64,000 bases of DNA. Origin: Volvariella volvacea V23. Its lineage: Eukaryota > Basidiomycota > Agaricomycetes > Agaricales > Pluteaceae. Numbering within the stretch: position 1 is the first letter of the stretch; each line of letters begins with the position of its first letter. Of this stretch, positions 45,695 to 59,329 are shown piece by piece. A model generated the notes under the pieces. The model did not search any database. It was not told the origin of the DNA and saw only the letters and a program-made list of their open reading frames with translations. The stretch covers positions 417,645 to 481,644 of the forward strand of contig KB722760.1 in assembly GCA_000349905.1 (NCBI GenBank), written 5' to 3'. The translations under genes and the position numbers were made by a program.

Positions 45695-48600
45695 ATGGCC
45701 TCTACGACGCGTCGTCCAACATCAAGGGCTGCAAAGGCAAAGCCTACCAAGGCCCCAACTAGCACCACCACGGACCAATTGGCGGACGAGATTGCATCAA
45801 GACTTACGATATCTGATACCAAGGGAAAGCAGAAGGTGGTCTCACCAGAGGAAGCTCGACGCGAGGCTATGCGAGCAGTGAACGATGCTTCCCAAACATT
45901 ATCGAATTGTATTCAGTCTGGGTGGAAGGCTTCCGCGCACACTTCATCAAAGCGGGACGCGACCGCTACGACGATTTTGAACGTGGCGACAAGCTCGGTT
46001 AAACATTTAGCCCTGCTGAGGGAGAGTAAGCCGAAGGACATTGATGTAGAGCGTGCTGCTGTTAGCTTGTTGGGGAAGCTTGTAGTTTTGGAGGTGGTGA
46101 GTTTGGCAAGTACTGGACGAATGGCAGAATTCTCATGCGGTCCCAAAAAGTACGATGCTGCAGCTCCAATTCGTCGTGATGTCCATGCGGGACTATGCTC
46201 CATAGTTGGTGTACCATCATCTGAGCTTCTTGCAATTCCCCTACCCACCAACTCGTCGGCTATCGACGCCACATGCTTGACTTTAGTTTTCACATACCTA
46301 GTTCATGCTCTTTCTATCGCAACGCAAATAGACATATCACAATCATCCTCCAAGTCATCTTCAACACGCAAACAGCTGTATTCTATCGACTCATTCTCTG
46401 ATACCCTCGCAACACCTGGTACTCTAAGTTCATGGCTTCCACTCACCCGCCATCACGAATCTTTTTCTACAAAATACACCGATGCGTTGCTTATGCGACT
46501 CTATAATCACTTAACGAAGTCCTCTTCATTGTCTCAAGCACCACCCAAGGCGACATTCCAACTTCGCGTATACGCTTTGACCTGTCTCGCGTACACAAAC
46601 CCTGGAACCATAGAACCGGATAACTTTTGGAGTCAGGCAACAAGATTCGCGGGTCTTTATGTTAAGGCGGTCCCAGCAACGCCAGCTGTTCCAGTATCCG
46701 AGGACAAGATTGTTGACCTAGTACTCAAGGCATACCAGGACCTTGTAAAGTGCGCGGATGGACGGAAGGATCGATCTGCGTTCTTGAGCGGGAAAGGTTG
46801 GGTGGCGTTCTGTGAGAACTGGCTGGCGTTTGCAAAAAAGGTGGCCAAGACTGGAATTCATGTCCTTCTACTATCTCCACTAACCTGGCATTTAGATCGG
46901 GGATGTACTAACCATTCAATACGTTGCACAACTCATGAATGCATCGGGAACGCCAAATGAGACTGACTCTGGGTCGCCCGAGAAAGTAGAACCTACCTCC
47001 GCACGTAGCGGCGGTCGATCGACACAACCTAGAAGTGGCAAGGAGTTGTACTTGGAGGGGGCTCAGCTGTGTGCAGCGCTAGCAGAAGTTGCTGCTCTGA
47101 TGGAACAAGACAAAGCGAGCAGTGCGTATTCTTTTGACCCTAATTCATATCGCTCTGATTCTGGACCAGGCATCGAGAACGTCAAGAGCCGAGTGAAGGA
47201 GCTTATTGATCGCCTCGCTTCATCTCCTGCATTGGATTTATTATCTGCTCGTGATTTGGACGAGGATGGTACACGTGTAATGGGAAAAGTTGACAGGGCG
47301 CTCGAGAGACTACGCAGGGTGTTGATCAGGGTGTTAGAGCAACCAACTTTTAACCCTGGTGTTCCTGACGACTTCAGGGAATCCGCCAAGTCTCTTTTGG
47401 CTGCAGTAGTTACGACCCTCAAGACCCCTTTGCGCACTGTAAGACCTTTTCTGGCCTATCTACCCATTACAGGTACTGACAGAGGGCATCAAGCTACGAC
47501 ATAACGATTTCCTGGCAAGAAGTATAGACGGCTTATTCGTTCTTGCAAAAGCGTCTCTAAACGCCCATGACCCAAGGACATATGCGTCCGCATTTGATTA
47601 CCTGCAGGATGCTGTTGGGATACTCAATTCACTCCCCGAAACGAACGCATCAGATGAAAACAAAATCGAGCCGATTGATGTCGGAAATTACTTGCGATGC
47701 ATATCAGGGGCATGGCACAATATGGCTGGCGTGCTATACCAAGCTAATCGCCATGGTGCAGCTATTGGGTTTTTGAAGGAGGGCTGTGAACTCGGGGTTA
47801 AAGCGTTTGACGTTTTGGACGAGTTGGTGGGGTCTAGTGCTCCAGATGGTCAAAAAGAGAGCTCTATAGACACAAAGGTAGTTGATGGATGGAGACAATT
47901 AGAGGAGGGTCTCTACCGACGTTGGGAACTTCTTGCTGTGTGCTACAGCAAAATTGGTGACAGAAAGGTAAGGGTAAATGCCTTATTCTTTATATCTGAC
48001 ATTGAAGTGATGTATAGAATGCATTCGCGGCGTTTATCAATTCCGTTTCAAGTTTCCCCTATGGAAAGACCAAATTTGGGCAATACGCTGGCGAAAGCAC
48101 CTTGGATGGACTTTTCGGCCTGTCAAATCATACCAAGCAGCTTGCAGTCACAGTCGATCGTCTGACATACATTGGTGCCTTGGACCTCTTTTTGCCATCT
48201 ACGGAAATATCTTTATTGTCAACGTCAGCCAGGCTAGAGCTATCCATCGTTGGCGCGTTGGTTGAACGCCAAATTGCGAGCCTCGATCTGAGTAGATGGA
48301 AAGAAGGCGTACGATTGATAATCGTGGGTTTGCTCAACGATGCGATTCGGGCATACCCAGAGGATAAGATGCCCGTTAGAAGATCTAGGGTATTGCTGAG
48401 GTGTTTGGAGTTCCTGTATCATTGCAGTGCAGAGCTTGCGGATAAGTTGCCCCCGGTCAAGCTAATAACGGATGACGTGGAGCGGTTGCTTACAGCTTCG
48501 GTAAGTGTCTTTTATCGGCGAAAGTCTACATAGTGACAAGTTCTCCAGGACTTGAAACGCGATGTAAATCTTGGCGGATACTGCACACAATATCGTGCAT

Positions 48601-51600
48601 CAGCATATCTCTGGCTTGCCCTTCACGAGCACCGGCACATAGAATCCGCCGACATGACAGCTGTTGAAGAAAATGTTCAAAAAGGATGCGATCTCCTCAA
48701 TTCCTTGCTTTCGGATAATATCGACGCCTCCGCCTCGAAAGAAGGGCCAGCTGTAGATGCGTCTAAAGCGCAACAACCACCAACCAAGGAATCTGGCGCA
48801 ACAAAGCGCGGTGCGAAAGCGGCTGTCTCACGTCAAAGAAGCCTGAGGAAAACGCCCACAACTCAGGACCCCGTGACACCAGCACCAAGAACCCGTAAAG
48901 GTCAGTCAATCGAACTACGCTTTGTGAGTATTTGGTTTGACTAGTAAGCAGCTACGGGGAAAGCAACGGAGCAGACAGCACCACCCCCGGTAGATCTGAG
49001 AGTGGCTGGATCGGCTTTGGCCTTTGAGAACTTCGACAGGCTTGCAGATTTACTTCGTGGGTGTAGCTGTGCGTCATGTTCTGCGTCATTAACCTTCTAT
49101 ATTTCTAGAACTTACTGCGCGCATTTTGGGACTGCTCGGACTGATTCTAACGAAAGTCAAAGTTCTTGATCTCTTACGCAAGTTGTGCGAGAGATACAAG
49201 GGCCAGTTGAGCGAGGGTATGTCTTGGATGGTTGTTATCTGCACTTGGATTACTAATGAATCGTATAGAATTCATCCTGAATTCCATAGATCTGGCTCAG
49301 GAGTACGTCAGACTTGGACGAACACGACGAGCAACCAAGATCTTCTTCCAGTTATGGGAATTGGTAAGAAGCGGTCAACTGCCAGATGAACTCGTAGCGT
49401 CGTTTTACCTGAGGTTCGCTGAAGCACTGGCCGTCGCTGAAGATATACGACAAGGGTAAACTCAATTATCTTCCATTTGACGACACGAGGCTGAGTAGTT
49501 CCATTAGCTCTACCATGTATAGCGAGGCACTAGCCCTATCAGGTCGCATTGATATGGAAGACAAGGCGGCACCCACAGCTCAACGCATCCAGACCCGTGT
49601 TGTGAAGCTGGAACGCGCAGCTCTTGCAGCTCAGGTCTTTTCCTTGCTGCAGCTTTCTAAGGTAGGGAAACAGTTATTCATACGGATCAAAATTATTTGA
49701 CCTACATTGTAGGAAAATATGGCTATCTCGATTGAAGGACGTCTTCAAGCACTACGCTTGTGGAATAGAGCAGCAGATACACTGGCCCGCCTGACCGCTC
49801 CACCACCCACGGTGTCCAATACCTCTGAGGACAATCCCTTCGTAACCCCAAGCACCGAAACGAACGGCAACACTTCAACACCCAAGGGCGTAAAACAGTC
49901 CTCTCGTCGGCCAGCGACGAGCAGCCTGGAATGGCGAATCTCAGAGGGCTTACTGGGAACATTGCTATCCCTAAGCCAGGCTTATTTTACACGTGGTTCA
50001 TATCGGGAGGCAGACTACTTTGCCCAGCAGGCGCAGGATCTGGCTGAATCTATCAAAGCTCCGGCCATGGTCAGCCGTGCCCTTGCACGAAGGAGTGAAT
50101 TACAGATGCACCAGGGAATGCTAGAACAATCCCATGAGAACTTATCTAAAGCAGGAGACTTGCTTTCTGATATACCAGGCATAGACATAGCGGAAATTCA
50201 TCGGTTGTGGGCGCGGTACAGTGAAAAGTTGGCGCAGCATCAGGATGCCCAACAATTGTACGGCGAGACGCGGAACATGCTGGTGGAATTGGATAATGCA
50301 TTCATACAATTTGATGGACTCGCATTTGGGTAAGTGTACATCATTTTCTACCCTTTTCATTGCGCTTTTTGTGTCCTGGCGCGTGGTGTTTCGGTTGTGG
50401 GTGCTAAGCGATCCCGTGAACATTTTAGACCGAGGCGATCTATTGGTGCGACCCCTCCAGAAACTTTGGTCCCAGAAAAGCTAGCGTCCATTCTTCGCCA
50501 ACACAGTAAGGCTGTGCTTTTTACGTTTGAGTGTGCGATCCACTGATTCAATCGCAGTTACGCTTCTGAGTCTGTACGGGAGTGACTACAACCCGCTGTT
50601 GGAAAATCTTCTCGCCTTGCCCAGTTCATCACTCACTAAGGCAATTTCTTATTGTACCAAACCTTCGCTTATATGCTAATGAGCGTTTACCAGGCAGAAG
50701 AGCAGGCAGCACTCGTGCAGCTGGGCCTACAGGATGTCTATGCACGCTTCCGTGCCGACATGTTTCTCAGTTCCATTACTGAATCAAGTGAGTATGATTT
50801 TTTAATCCGGGTCGAGGCCTACTGAACCACTTATCGTAGCAATGGCGATGCCCATGGGCATGTCGAGTAAAAATGAGGTAATGTTGAAATTACCCACCCA
50901 AGACATCCTCGCCACACTTGAAGAAACTGAACGCGTTTCATGGTCCAATCTCTCCTTGATCTCGAATAAAGGCGACGTGCCTATGGTTCGGGGTACTGCG
51001 ATGACGCTGGCTCTAATTAAAGCATTCCAAACATCATTAGGAAAGTCTGCGGCCGGCATGTCATCCTTGGCAACAAATTTGCTCGGTGGGTCCCTTTATT
51101 GCTTCCTATTCTTAATCTTTTGTGTCGGAATTACTCATGTAGGTGTAGATGTATCTACCGCTGTCACATTGCGACGCGAATTACTTGAAGCGATCGAGCA
51201 TAAGTTTTTGGGCGCACACACCAGGGATGATCTCGAATGGCGAGAGGTTGATACGGAAGGCGATGCTATTCCCCCCAAACCCAAGAAATCGAACACCCGA
51301 TCCTTTGGGTCAGATAACCCATTTGTACCCAGCGATGACGACGACGATACCACCCATGACGACCAAATCCTAAGGAAATACTGGCATTCTATCCGCGACA
51401 AGTATAGTTCACGTATTCTTGATCCAATGACATTGTCTAAAGCCACTACCGAGCTTCCATCGAGCTGGACGATTATTCACATGAACTTAACAGAGGATAG
51501 GAACACATTATTCGTCTCACGTCAGCAAGGTGGCGACAACGCTCCGCAACCCTTGATCTTCTGTGTACCTCTCAAAGGTCGACGGGACTCCGGGGATGAA

Positions 51601-53193
51601 GAGGACTTCCATCTTACATTCGACGATGCAGTGGCAGAGTTCAATGAAATTATACGGCTTAGTGATGCTGGAACTAGAGCAGCTGTTAATATCCGAAACG
51701 ATCAGGAGGCCAGAGCAAATTGGTGGAGGGAGAGGGGCCAGTTGGACAAAAGGTTGCGTGAGTTGCTGGAGAATATAGAATTCTGCTGGTTGGGCGGATT
51801 CAAGGTAAGCAGATTGTGAGCAGCTGTCAGCTACTTTGCATCTCGGGTTTACCTTTGTCTTCCTACCCCACAGACAATTCTCAGTCACCGTCCAGACTTG
51901 TCACCAGAAGCCCTCTCAGACTTACGCAACCAGTTGGAGAAGGTCTTCCACAGGAGCCTCCGCCTACAAGATAAGCAACCAAGAGGCAAGGCTGGTGGGC
52001 ACCGAAGAACCGCATCACAGGCCCAAGCGTCCTTGAGACAGGTGATTTTCGACGATACGCTGGTGGAATGCTTCTCGGTCCTTCCACCAAAGTGTAAAGA
52101 CGAAGAACTAGAGGACCTGGCCCTCTTCATTCTGGATTTATTCCAGTTCCATGGTGTCCCGATTGCTACTGCAGAAGTGGACATCACGCAGCTTGTTGTG
52201 GACCTGCGTGCAGTGCTAGAGGACTACGTTGCAAAGCTCAACAAGCGTAGGAAGCATTATTCCAAGCCTGGCCAGGGCTCATCCCTGGTAGATGAGAATT
52301 GTTCGGAAAAGGAGCATGTCTTCCTCGTACTGGATAAAAATGTTCAAGGCTTTCCATGGGAAAGCATACCCAGCCTTCGCGGAAGGAGTGTCAGCCGCAT
52401 TCCTAGCGTCGATTTCTTGGTCGACCGTATCCAGTACGCAAAGGCACTCGGGCGCTGGACAGAAGAGCAAAACCAATATGGGACTATAGATGGTGCAATG
52501 CGTATCAATGGTAGAAAAGGTTATTTTGTTTTGAACCCAAGCGGCGATTTAAAACGGACGGAAGAAAGATTCAAAGAGTGGTCCGACGGAATGCGGAAGG
52601 CGGGGTGGGATGGCATTGCAGGTAGACCCCCAAGCGAACAGCAACTGCTCGAAGAATTAAGACGAAATGAATTAATTGTGTAGGTATCCGGGTCTACAGC
52701 TACCCCAGACGACTGATCCTTGTTTTAGGTACTTTGGGCATGGAGGTGCAGAACAATATATCCGGTCCCACAAGATTCGACATCTTCCCAAGTGTGGCGC
52801 CACTATGCTGTGGGGGTGTTCTTCTGGCATCCTTCGTGAAGCTGGAGACTTCGATAGAACAGGCACGCCTTATAACTATATGCTTGCAGGATGGTAAGCC
52901 CTTTTGCCTGCTCATCCACATGGGACTCATTCATCTTTGTGTCTTATAGCCCGGCTCTCGTTGCAAATCTATGGGACGTTACGGACCGTGATATCGACAA
53001 ATTTTCACAGTCCGTTTTCGATCATCTTCATTTGACACCCAATGGAGTCAAGCCCTCGAAAGGAAAGGGCACTAGCAACAATATGTCGCTTTCGTTTGTT
53101 ACAGCTGTAGCAAGGTCGAGGGACGTTTGCAAGTTGAAGTATTTGACGGGAGCTGCACCTGTGATATACGGGATTCCTTTTTACCTGGGATAA
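45695..53193 (+). CDS. ESP1: separase (cohesin-cleaving cysteine protease)
   Basis: Separase cleaves the cohesin kleisin subunit at anaphase onset and is held inactive by securin. The ATG at 45695 begins MASTTRRPTSRAAKAK, a basic Ser/Thr-rich N-terminus. About 20 exons encode a long helical, TPR-like superhelix (for example NYLRCISGAWHNMAGVLYQA near 47700 and YFTRGSYREADYFAQQAQDL near 49990). Low-complexity loops carry SP/TP sites (LRKTPTTQDPVTPAP near 48840). The C-terminal C50 protease domain is clear: LDKNVQGFPWESIPSLRGRS near 52340, the catalytic His in VYFGHGGAEQYI (52735-52765, its codons joined across an intron), the catalytic Cys in MLWGCSSGILREAGDF, then PALVANLWDVTDRDIDKF, ending IPFYLG. 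Length is roughly 2,100 residues, in the normal range. Both catalytic residues are present. Confidence 0.95.
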
Positions 53194-55042
53194 GGCGCTG
53201 AGGATGGACACCTCGCCCACAAGAGGGTGGTGCTAGAGTTTATTTATTGGTAAGCTAAGTATACATGGTGATAGTCTTCAATATAGACTGTGTCTTTGCT
53301 ATTGTTATTCGCACTCAGCGTGATTCAAATGACGGTGAGGGTATTACAAGTTGTCATCAATTTTTCTTACGAGAAACAACAGATGTACTAAGGCCTAGTA
53401 CTAGTTATGAACTTGGAAGGGAGCTTATAGCTTCCCCTGTTGAACAGCAGCCTTACAGGTGCTAGAGGCTATGGAGGTCACCTCACCTAGGAGTAGAGAG
53501 TAATGATACTTCGTGTATATCTAAGGATTGGGGGGCTGATAGGTACATGCTGGAACTATTTGTACAGAGGAGTGACAAGTGCCGTCCACCATTTAGGAAA
53601 TGATGGTATCCACATCGGAATCGATGTGGGTCACTTCGGTGATACTTAGGATCTATCTACCTGTATCCTATGACTATNNNNNNNNNNNNNNNNNNNNNNN
53701 NNNNNNNNNNNNNNNNNNNNNNNNNNNNNNNNNNNNNNNNNNNNNNNNNNNNNNNNNNNNNNNNNNNNNNNNNNNNNGTATACTCGGTCCAGATAACCAT
53801 AAGTCCGGTCCATATTGACGGTCCGTCCAACATTCGAAATTGGTATGGTACCTTGTGTTTTGCGTCAGTGTTGATTCAAGCTCTGTGGCGGTCTTATGAA
53901 GGAGCGTTGGGTTGATTAAAATGCATTGTTATCCATGGGATCATTTTGACAAATGTATGCGCCCAATTGATGACTTCGATGGCCCACACAAGATATTCCA
54001 TCCGAGAACTAGGGTACTTCCGCACAGCAACGCAAGCAAGATTTGTATGAACAGGAATAACAAATATAGTGAGTCTGAAAGCAATCTGCGTCAGGTATCA
54101 AGATGGCCGGCGCTCGGATGGCGACTGTGATTTGCGTTGGTCTCCACAACAAGTCCTGCTATCCATACCGAAGGGAAAACATTTGAAAGGGTTAGACGAG
54201 ATGAAGAGGAGAACACAAGAAAGGAGGCAAAAGAGGAAAGTGGTGCTGCAGTACGCCTTCATCCCGACCTACCCAATCGTTACTGATTAGATATTAGGAC
54301 TCGTAGGCCGGGTAGAACGTCTGAGAAAACGAGCTGAAATCTCGAGCAGCTCCTCACGCAAGAAGGACTAGGACGATGATCTGACGATCCTGCAGCGATC
54401 TGGCGGTTCGTTCCAGACAGCCAAGCTTCCGAGAACCAATGGTCATATCAAATTTCTCCTAGACCTAGGGCAGGAATGCTTAGCTTTGAGATAACAAGCA
54501 GGGCGGTTTGCGTACGAGATAGTGTTGCTTTCATATTCGCTGCTTGCTTTGTGTTTGTACCGCCGTTCCTCGACTATGAAGCTAGAAGAAAGGTAACAAG
54601 GGAAATATTAAATTCCGAACTTATTCAAGCACTCGGACACTTGGTGGATAGACTGGGGGAAAGAAGGAATCAGCCGCATAACCACCCGCCGCGCGACTCA
54701 CCTGTTTGGTTTTGGTGGTGTATACGCTTTTGGCGTTGCCCCACCATGTTAAAGCACCATCGAGCACGGTGCGCAACCCGAAACTCAAATGAGAACACCA
54801 CGTTGAGTACTCCATTTGCTTCTCTTTGTTATTCTGACTTCTCGTTTTCACAGTCGTCGCATATGGGAGTGAACATCAGGCCCTGAACTCGACCTTAGGT
54901 CCACCTGATTATGTGGAGCCTGAGGAGCACATAGTCACTCTGATATCTTCTTCAGGACTCGACGAACAAGTTATCATGTTGAGCACGTAGATTTATCGCA
55001 CTTTCTCTTCCTCTCGCCCACTTTAAGACTGAATGCCAATAG
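53194..55042. other. spacer with assembly gap, no intact gene
   Basis: It holds the separase 3' flank, an assembly gap, and sequence running up to the siderophore-transporter relic. The expected N-terminal exons of that transporter are not found here. Confidence 0.45.
53678..53777. other. assembly gap (100 N)
   Basis: A run of exactly 100 N. Open frames that run through it have no meaning. Confidence 0.99.
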
Positions 55043-56430
55043 GATACATTATCGTGGCGTCTGCCGGAAACGTCGGAACTGTAGGCGGCGGCATCGTTAT
55101 TTGTGCTGTGTATGTCTGATATTCTTGTTTCTACGATTTGCCATTATGCTAACACTTTGCCCAGAGGCTTTACGTGCGCTTGATCTTCATACGTCCTAGC
55201 GCTTGGTCTAACTTATCAATTATAGTGGACTTCAGCTCTTGACCCAAATCGTTGTTGCCGATATCACCACCCTCGAGTGGCGCGGTTTGGTATCTGGTGG
55301 CGCTTCTCTGCCGTTCGTCATCAACGCCTTTGTCGGCTCCGACAAACTCGAATTGGAGGTGGGGGTGTACGTGTACACGCTAATGCATCCTTCTTTGCTG
55401 TACTTATACGTTCTTTAGATGGAATTATTGCGATTTTGGTGCCCGCCACACTCTCACGTTGATCGGCGCTCTGCTCTGGGCTGAACGCAAGGCACAGAAG
55501 TTGGGTATTGTGGAAGCGTCTTTGCACGCGCCTCATGGCCGCGGTGGTCCAGAATCTCAGCGTCGATCTGGAGCTCTCTTCAATAGAATGTGGGATACTG
55601 CGAGGAAGCTTGACCTCGTTGGTCTCGTTCTTCTTGGAGCATCCATCTCATTGGTTTTTCTTCCTGTGACATTGACTAATAACGCGTGGAATCAATGGAA
55701 GAATCGTAAGTAGAGCACATACCATTACGGCTTCTGCATTCGAAATATCCTGTCATGGCCAAACGGTTTGTTCTCAACCAGAGTGCCGTGGCTGCTGCGT
55801 TGATTGGGTTCTTTGACTTTGCGAGTTATAGGCATAATTTCTGCTATAGTGTGCAATCTCACAGCAGCATCCGAAGATGTCGTTCTATCTCACTTTCACC
55901 TATCTTTTCTCCTTCATCCTTGTCGTAAAACCATGGTACGAGATGTGATTAGCCTGTTCAGTGAACAGTTTGGAACTGGTTGTGCGACAGGTCGTTGTTA
56001 CACACGAACTACTTTTCACAAACGCAAATCACGTCTCTCACAATTTCCGGTGTTCTGGGCGGTATTATGATGCAATTCTTGCACCGGTACAAGATTGGCT
56101 TTGTTTACCATATTTGTAGCGACTGAAAAACCCACAAACCTGTAGTACCTCCTCGTTTTTGGTCTAGCTATCCGTGTTACGTGGGTCCAATCCGTACCTC
56201 ACTGTTTCGGGACTCCATGTTAACGTCTTCTCCGCCATAGTGGTGTAGGCATGATGATTCACTCCCGTGGTGCAAATAGCCCAGACGCCGAAATCGTTTG
56301 GGCACAAATCCTCCAAGGCATCGGTGGTGGTTTGGCGACCGTCACTGCACAAGTAGGAGCACAAGCATCGGTGCCACATTCTGATGTTGCAATTGTCACT
56401 GCTATCACTTTGGCTGTTCCGCCGGCGCTG
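55043..56430 (+). pseudogene. decayed siderophore-iron transporter (MFS) relic
   Basis: Several segments match the central part of fungal siderophore transporters: IIVASAGNVGTVGGGIVICA, LLTQIVVADITTLEWRGLV, PFVINAFVGS, LIGALLWAERKAQKLGIVEA, LDLVGLVLLGASISLVFLPV, SFYLTFTYLFSFILVVKPW, TISGVLGGIMMQFLHRYK, and AEIVWAQILQGIGGGLATVT. Lesions: the N-terminal third is absent; the frame slips between PATL and TLIGAL near 55455; residues between AFVGS and the next helix are lost; the donor after LHRYK reads AT instead of GT; and the family sequence stops after IVTAIT near 56410 with the last helices missing. A 9-base microexon (55165-55173) is still recognisable. It was a plasma- or vesicle-membrane importer of ferric siderophores and is almost certainly non-functional now. 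Confidence 0.8.
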
Positions 56431-56690
56431 ACTCAGCAGGACAAACAGGACCAAGCAACGCTGCTGGGTTGGCGGAGGCGTATTCTCACCTTGCCTACGC
56501 TCCTTGTTGTCATCCAGTTCGTCCCCTTGTTCCCTTCTCCCCACTCTTCGACGTCGCAAAGGACGTCGTCGTCCTTTCTCTCTTCTTTACGCACTGTAAA
56601 TCCCATTCCTTTGCTATATCACCCCCCGATCGCCTCTTTATTCCGTGCCTGGACCCTGACTAGCTTTCTCCTCGACGCTTAAGCGCAATC

Positions 56691-58153
56691 ATGGCAATCG
56701 AATTTGGATCTTTCAATGGAATATGCGAAACTGCCGCTCTCGTTGTGTGCCCACTCGTAGGAACGGACCAGGGGATAGAGCCGACCTGTTACAGTAGAAA
56801 TGTTGACGTGGGAGGGACCCTCATATTCCAGCCATGTATGTCGTTTTCAGTCGCACCATGTCGCCTACTTTTCCCAATGGTGTTCGCTTGTCCTCAATTC
56901 ACCTCTTTGGATGAGTCTATGAGCATCAGGGGAACTGAGACGGCATGATCCCCACCCGTCTACGCCCCCGTCCAGTGGCTTACCACGTCGTTTCCAGCAA
57001 CATGTTTTGTGCATATTGTCGCCATTATCATGACTGTCATTATGATTCTGCATATACGGAGCAAATATACCGCCATCGGTATGTCGTGTCCCACCTTCAA
57101 TGCCCCTCAGCCTCACATGCGGGTTTAGGCCGAAAGGAGATCGTCATGTTCTTCTGGATGTATGCTCTTATCGAGCTACTTGCCATGTTCCTCGACTCTG
57201 GTGTTATCCCTACGGCGAACGTCAGCTACCCTGTGAGTCGGTTCTGAGTAGCACCGGTGTTACTGTGTTGTGACTGGTTTCGTAAAGTGGTTCGCGGCAG
57301 TGTATACGGGTCTAGTTGCCGCCACATACTGCTGCCTTCTCATCAATGGCTTCATTGGATTCCAATTCGCTGAAGATGGAACACCGCTGTCGCTATGGGT
57401 ATGTCACAACAGACTCCATTCTGCGTCCAGACCTATCTGACCTGGCCTCGACTCTCCTAGTTCCTCCGGATATCCTGTCTCGCAGTCTTTGGTGTCTCAA
57501 TGTTCGTTGCAATCGCAACATTCAAGAGATTCGCCGGCTTCGATTATGCGAAACCTATCGGCCTTTGGGTTATCTATATCCTGTGGCCACTCGTCTGCGT
57601 CGTCATCTACGTCATCTCCCAACTCGTTCTCGTCTTCCGCACCCTCGATGACAGATGGCCCATTGGCGATATCGTATTCGGCACCGCGTTCTTCACCATC
57701 GCGCAAGTCCTGTTGTTCGCGTTTAGTATCACTATATGCGACGCCATCAAGCACTATATCGACGGCCTCTTCTTCTTTACTCTATGCATGTTGTTGAGTG
57801 TGATGATGGTGTACAAGTATTGGGATAGTATCACGGTACGTGGCCGCCCCCTGTCGTCTCGGGGTTATGTGGCGCTGACGCGTCAACTAATCACGTAGCG
57901 CGAGGACCTCGAATTCTCTGTCGGTTCGAAGACTACTGTATGGGAAGTCAAGGATCCGCTGTTAGCTAATGCAGGAGCAGCACCGGGTCCGGAATACCCA
58001 GAAGAAGATGCAAGTCAATACCATGGTGCACCGGGAAGTTTGGTCGGTGGCATCAGCGGACAGCAGTATTATCAGAAACAAGGGTACTATGGCGGTGGTG
58101 GCCCCGGCGGAAGAGCGTATCCACCTTCAAACGTCGGGGCACCGGGGTACTGA
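56691..58153 (+). CDS. CHS7: chitin synthase export chaperone (356 residues)
   Basis: Chs7-type chaperones are multi-pass ER membrane proteins needed for exit of class III/IV chitin synthase to the cell surface. The exons are 56691-56835, 56998-57078, 57129-57232, 57288-57398, 57461-57835 and 57899-58153, together 1,071 bases in frame. The N-terminus [20 protein letters not shown] and [20 protein letters not shown] is the family signature. Membrane segments include [19 protein letters not shown], then [20 protein letters not shown], a helix around [20 protein letters not shown], and the C-terminal [20 protein letters not shown] and [20 protein letters not shown]. The cytosolic tail is Gly/Tyr/Gln-rich. 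The first intron uses the later acceptor (56997), because only that restores FVHI. Confidence 0.95.
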
Positions 58154-59329
58154 GCGCTCTGACGGTGTATGAGGCGGATGATTGGTGTATTGTGGTGCTG
58201 TTTGTTGCAACTGTTACTCGACGACGGTCGTTGAGTTGTGTACCCCTCTGTCGTGTCTATGTCTCTCCCTCTTTGTGTGTGACGTTGGGTGCGGGGGCGC
58301 GTCGTCGCCCCCGCTCTTGGTGTTGTAGGACTGAATCATTTGATTTACATAGTATACATACGTATTGTATATACCGCATGTTGTTGTCTGGACAATTACG
58401 TTTCTTTCTTTCGAGCGCTTGAACGATTTTTTTTTTTTTTCGTTGTAGATGTTAACTGGCATTTTCGGGTAGGATAGAAATTGGCGGCGGATGTTACGCT
58501 AGTGTTCTTGGCATGGACACCTGGCGGCCTTCAAATAATTAGTGAGGCCGATGTTTTCTATCGGCTGTGCACCAGACTTGAATTGGATATCCTACGCGTC
58601 TTACTACCCACTGGTATCTTCATACAAATCTACCTATACCTTTGATTCGTGTCTTAGTCTTGCAGTCGCATCGGCTTTTGCAGACCTCCAACCTGAGCTA
58701 TGTTGCAGAGTCCATTGAAAGCGTGTTCACTCCCGTGTCCCTCACGCTGAATCATGCTATACGCTCGGATCGGTTTGAGGGGGTGATCTTCCGTCTGAAC
58801 CTTCGCCTATTACCATTCCAGCGAATATTCGGCGCTAGTAGCGCACAGCAACATGATGCTCACACCGGCGGATTTCAATCTGTGGAGCGACGACGGAGAA
58901 TTACTCTAGTTCGCTAAGGGCAGATCTTATCTCGACAATCCGGATGTGGGTGCCTAGACTCCTACCAGGAGCGTAGTCTATTGCTTACACTGTCTTTTCA
59001 TACCAGAATTTGCATGTCTATGGCAGTCCCGTCCGATGCGACGTTCGTTTCATTGGCTTTCACCAACAAGTAGGCGAGAGGCGTGGAAATCGTAGAGCCC
59101 TGCAACGATCGCAAAGGTATTTTCTCCTCTATTCATCCGACCCTTGATATCTGGTCGTCGACTTGAAGAGTAAACACCGCCCTGATTTAAAGGTATGGGT
59201 TAGCTGCAATTCAGCATCCCATCTTCGCTTGACATACCCATGTATCAATACCAAGAGGACATCAACTCAAGGTCAGTTGGCCAGCGGCTATTCAGCCACT
59301 GGCGATACAGGTCTGGTAGCTTAACACCA
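58154..59329. other. spacer, possibly decayed coding sequence
   Basis: CHS7 3' flank with a T-run (about 58427-58440). Around 58860-58950 a short readable stretch (TPADFNLWSDDGELL, then after a stop GRSYLDNPDV) looks like relic coding sequence, but I cannot place it in a family. Confidence 0.35.
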
